Source: Bacteroidales bacterium UBA6192
GTDB lineage: Bacteria; Bacteroidota; Bacteroidia; Bacteroidales; F082
Length of the DNA stretch: 6,740 nt
Assembly (NCBI GenBank): GCA_002422725.1
Contig: DITE01000062.1
Location: forward strand, 1-6,740
Reading direction: 5' to 3'
In this document: positions 6,008 through 6,740 of the stretch, piece after piece
Position numbering within the stretch: the first letter of the stretch is position 1
Layout: each line of letters starts with the position of its first letter
Made by a program: the position numbers and the translations under genes
The notes under the pieces: generated by a model
The model's database searches: none
What the model was told of the DNA's origin: nothing
The model's input: the letters and a program-made list of their open reading frames with translations, nothing else

Positions 6008-6740
6008 ATGATGCGACTCATTGCTGATAGTGGTTCAACAAAAACAAGCTGGATGCTTACCCTGAACGGAGTATTACTGCAGCAGTTTCACACCAAGGGC
6101 TTTAACCCTTATTACTATAGTCAGGACGATATTTCAGAAATTCTGGAAAGGGATTTGCCACATGACCTTCCGACAGAATCCATCAAGGAGGTTATCTATT
6201 ATGGATCAGGCTGTTCTACAGAGAAAAACTGTCATGTTGTTTCGGTTGCTATACAACGATTTTTTTCCGAAGCAAACATACTTATCCACCACGATCTGAT
6301 TGGTGCTGCACATGCTTTGCTCGGTCACCGAGGGGGGATTGCCTGCATTTTAGGCACAGGCTCCAATTCGTGCTTGTACGACGGGGAAAAAATCGTGAGC
6401 AATGTGCCTTCATTAGGTTATTTGCTTGGCGATGAGGGGAGTGGATTGCAAATCGGAAAAAAATTGCTGACCGACATCCTGTACAAAAAAGCTCCGGAAC
6501 ACATACAAAACGATTTCAACAACACCTATCATCTTAGCCTGAGCGATATCCTCTCCAATCTGTATCAAAAGGATAAACCCGGCAGATTCCTCTCATCCTT
6601 TGCCCCTTTTGTGGGCGAACGCATCGGGCATCCTTATTGCCACGATCTTGTTGCATCATGCTTTGACGATTTTATCCGCGTACAACTTAGCCAATATGAT
6701 GGTTTCCGGCAATTACCGGTTTCCTTTGTAGGTTCGGTAG
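6008..6740 (+). CDS. BadF/BadG/BcrA/BcrD-type ATPase, N-acetylglucosamine kinase-like (3' end outside window)
   Basis: An open frame of 244 codons runs off the right edge without a stop. It carries the ASKHA-fold nucleotide-binding motifs in order: phosphate-1 loop DSGSTKT (7-13); HHDLIGAAHAL (94-104), with D96 at the position of the likely catalytic base; phosphate-2 loop LGTGSNS (115-121); GDEGSG (141-146); and VGSV (241-244), the start of the adenosine motif, where the window ends. Related Bacteroidota proteins are about 280-290 residues, so about 40 codons are probably missing. The family is known to phosphorylate N-acetylglucosamine in cell-wall or chitin sugar recycling, but many members are unassigned, and the BadF family also includes activators of radical dehydratases; the short single-domain form favours the kinase. 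Two adjacent ATGs (6008 and 6011) could each start it; the second gives MRLIADSGSTK, the more typical N-terminus. Only a weak AAAG precedes them. Confidence 0.85.
   Translation, partial: MMRLIADSGSTKTSWMLTLNGVLLQQFHTKGFNPYYYSQDDISEILERDLPHDLPTESIKEVIYYGSGCSTEKNCHVVSVAIQRFFSEANILIHHDLIGAAHALLGHRGGIACILGTGSNSCLYDGEKIVSNVPSLGYLLGDEGSGLQIGKKLLTDILYKKAPEHIQNDFNNTYHLSLSDILSNLYQKDKPGRFLSSFAPFVGERIGHPYCHDLVASCFDDFIRVQLSQYDGFRQLPVSFVGSV

Overview
This looks like a chromosomal segment from a member of the Bacteroidota. The strongest sign is the secreted cysteine protease at 4158-5645, which ends in a type IX secretion system (T9SS) sorting domain, a signal confined to that phylum. Supporting signs are a DUF5916-type outer-membrane-like protein at the left edge, start codons preceded by A/T-rich sequence rather than a Shine-Dalgarno box, and a TAnnTTTG-type promoter element upstream of speA. 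I cannot place it below phylum level; an environmental Bacteroidales-like organism is a guess.

Layout. From 2 to 514 (+) is the C-terminal end of a DUF5916-like protein. It converges on a minus-strand pair, speA (3465 to 1573, arginine decarboxylase) followed after 10 bp by a PfkB-family sugar kinase (1562 to 636); the two are probably co-transcribed. A 692-bp gap separates speA from the divergent gene on its right. It holds a candidate speA promoter, a 111-bp unit duplicated in tandem, a short 8-bp tandem array, and AT-rich sequence. Next (+) is a C10 (streptopain-like) protease with an inhibitory propeptide and a T9SS tail. Downstream is a 362-bp gap dominated by a 202-bp nested inverted-repeat element. 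The window ends inside a BadF/BcrA-type ATPase / N-acetylglucosamine kinase-like gene (6008 to beyond 6740), open at the edge.

Function. The genes do not form an evident single pathway. SpeA makes agmatine for polyamine synthesis, the two kinases are likely to phosphorylate sugars or amino sugars, and the protease is exported. No defence system, CRISPR array, tRNA, rRNA or complete transposase is visible. The most unusual content lies in the two repeat-rich intergenic regions. I see no strong evidence for a new multi-gene system.
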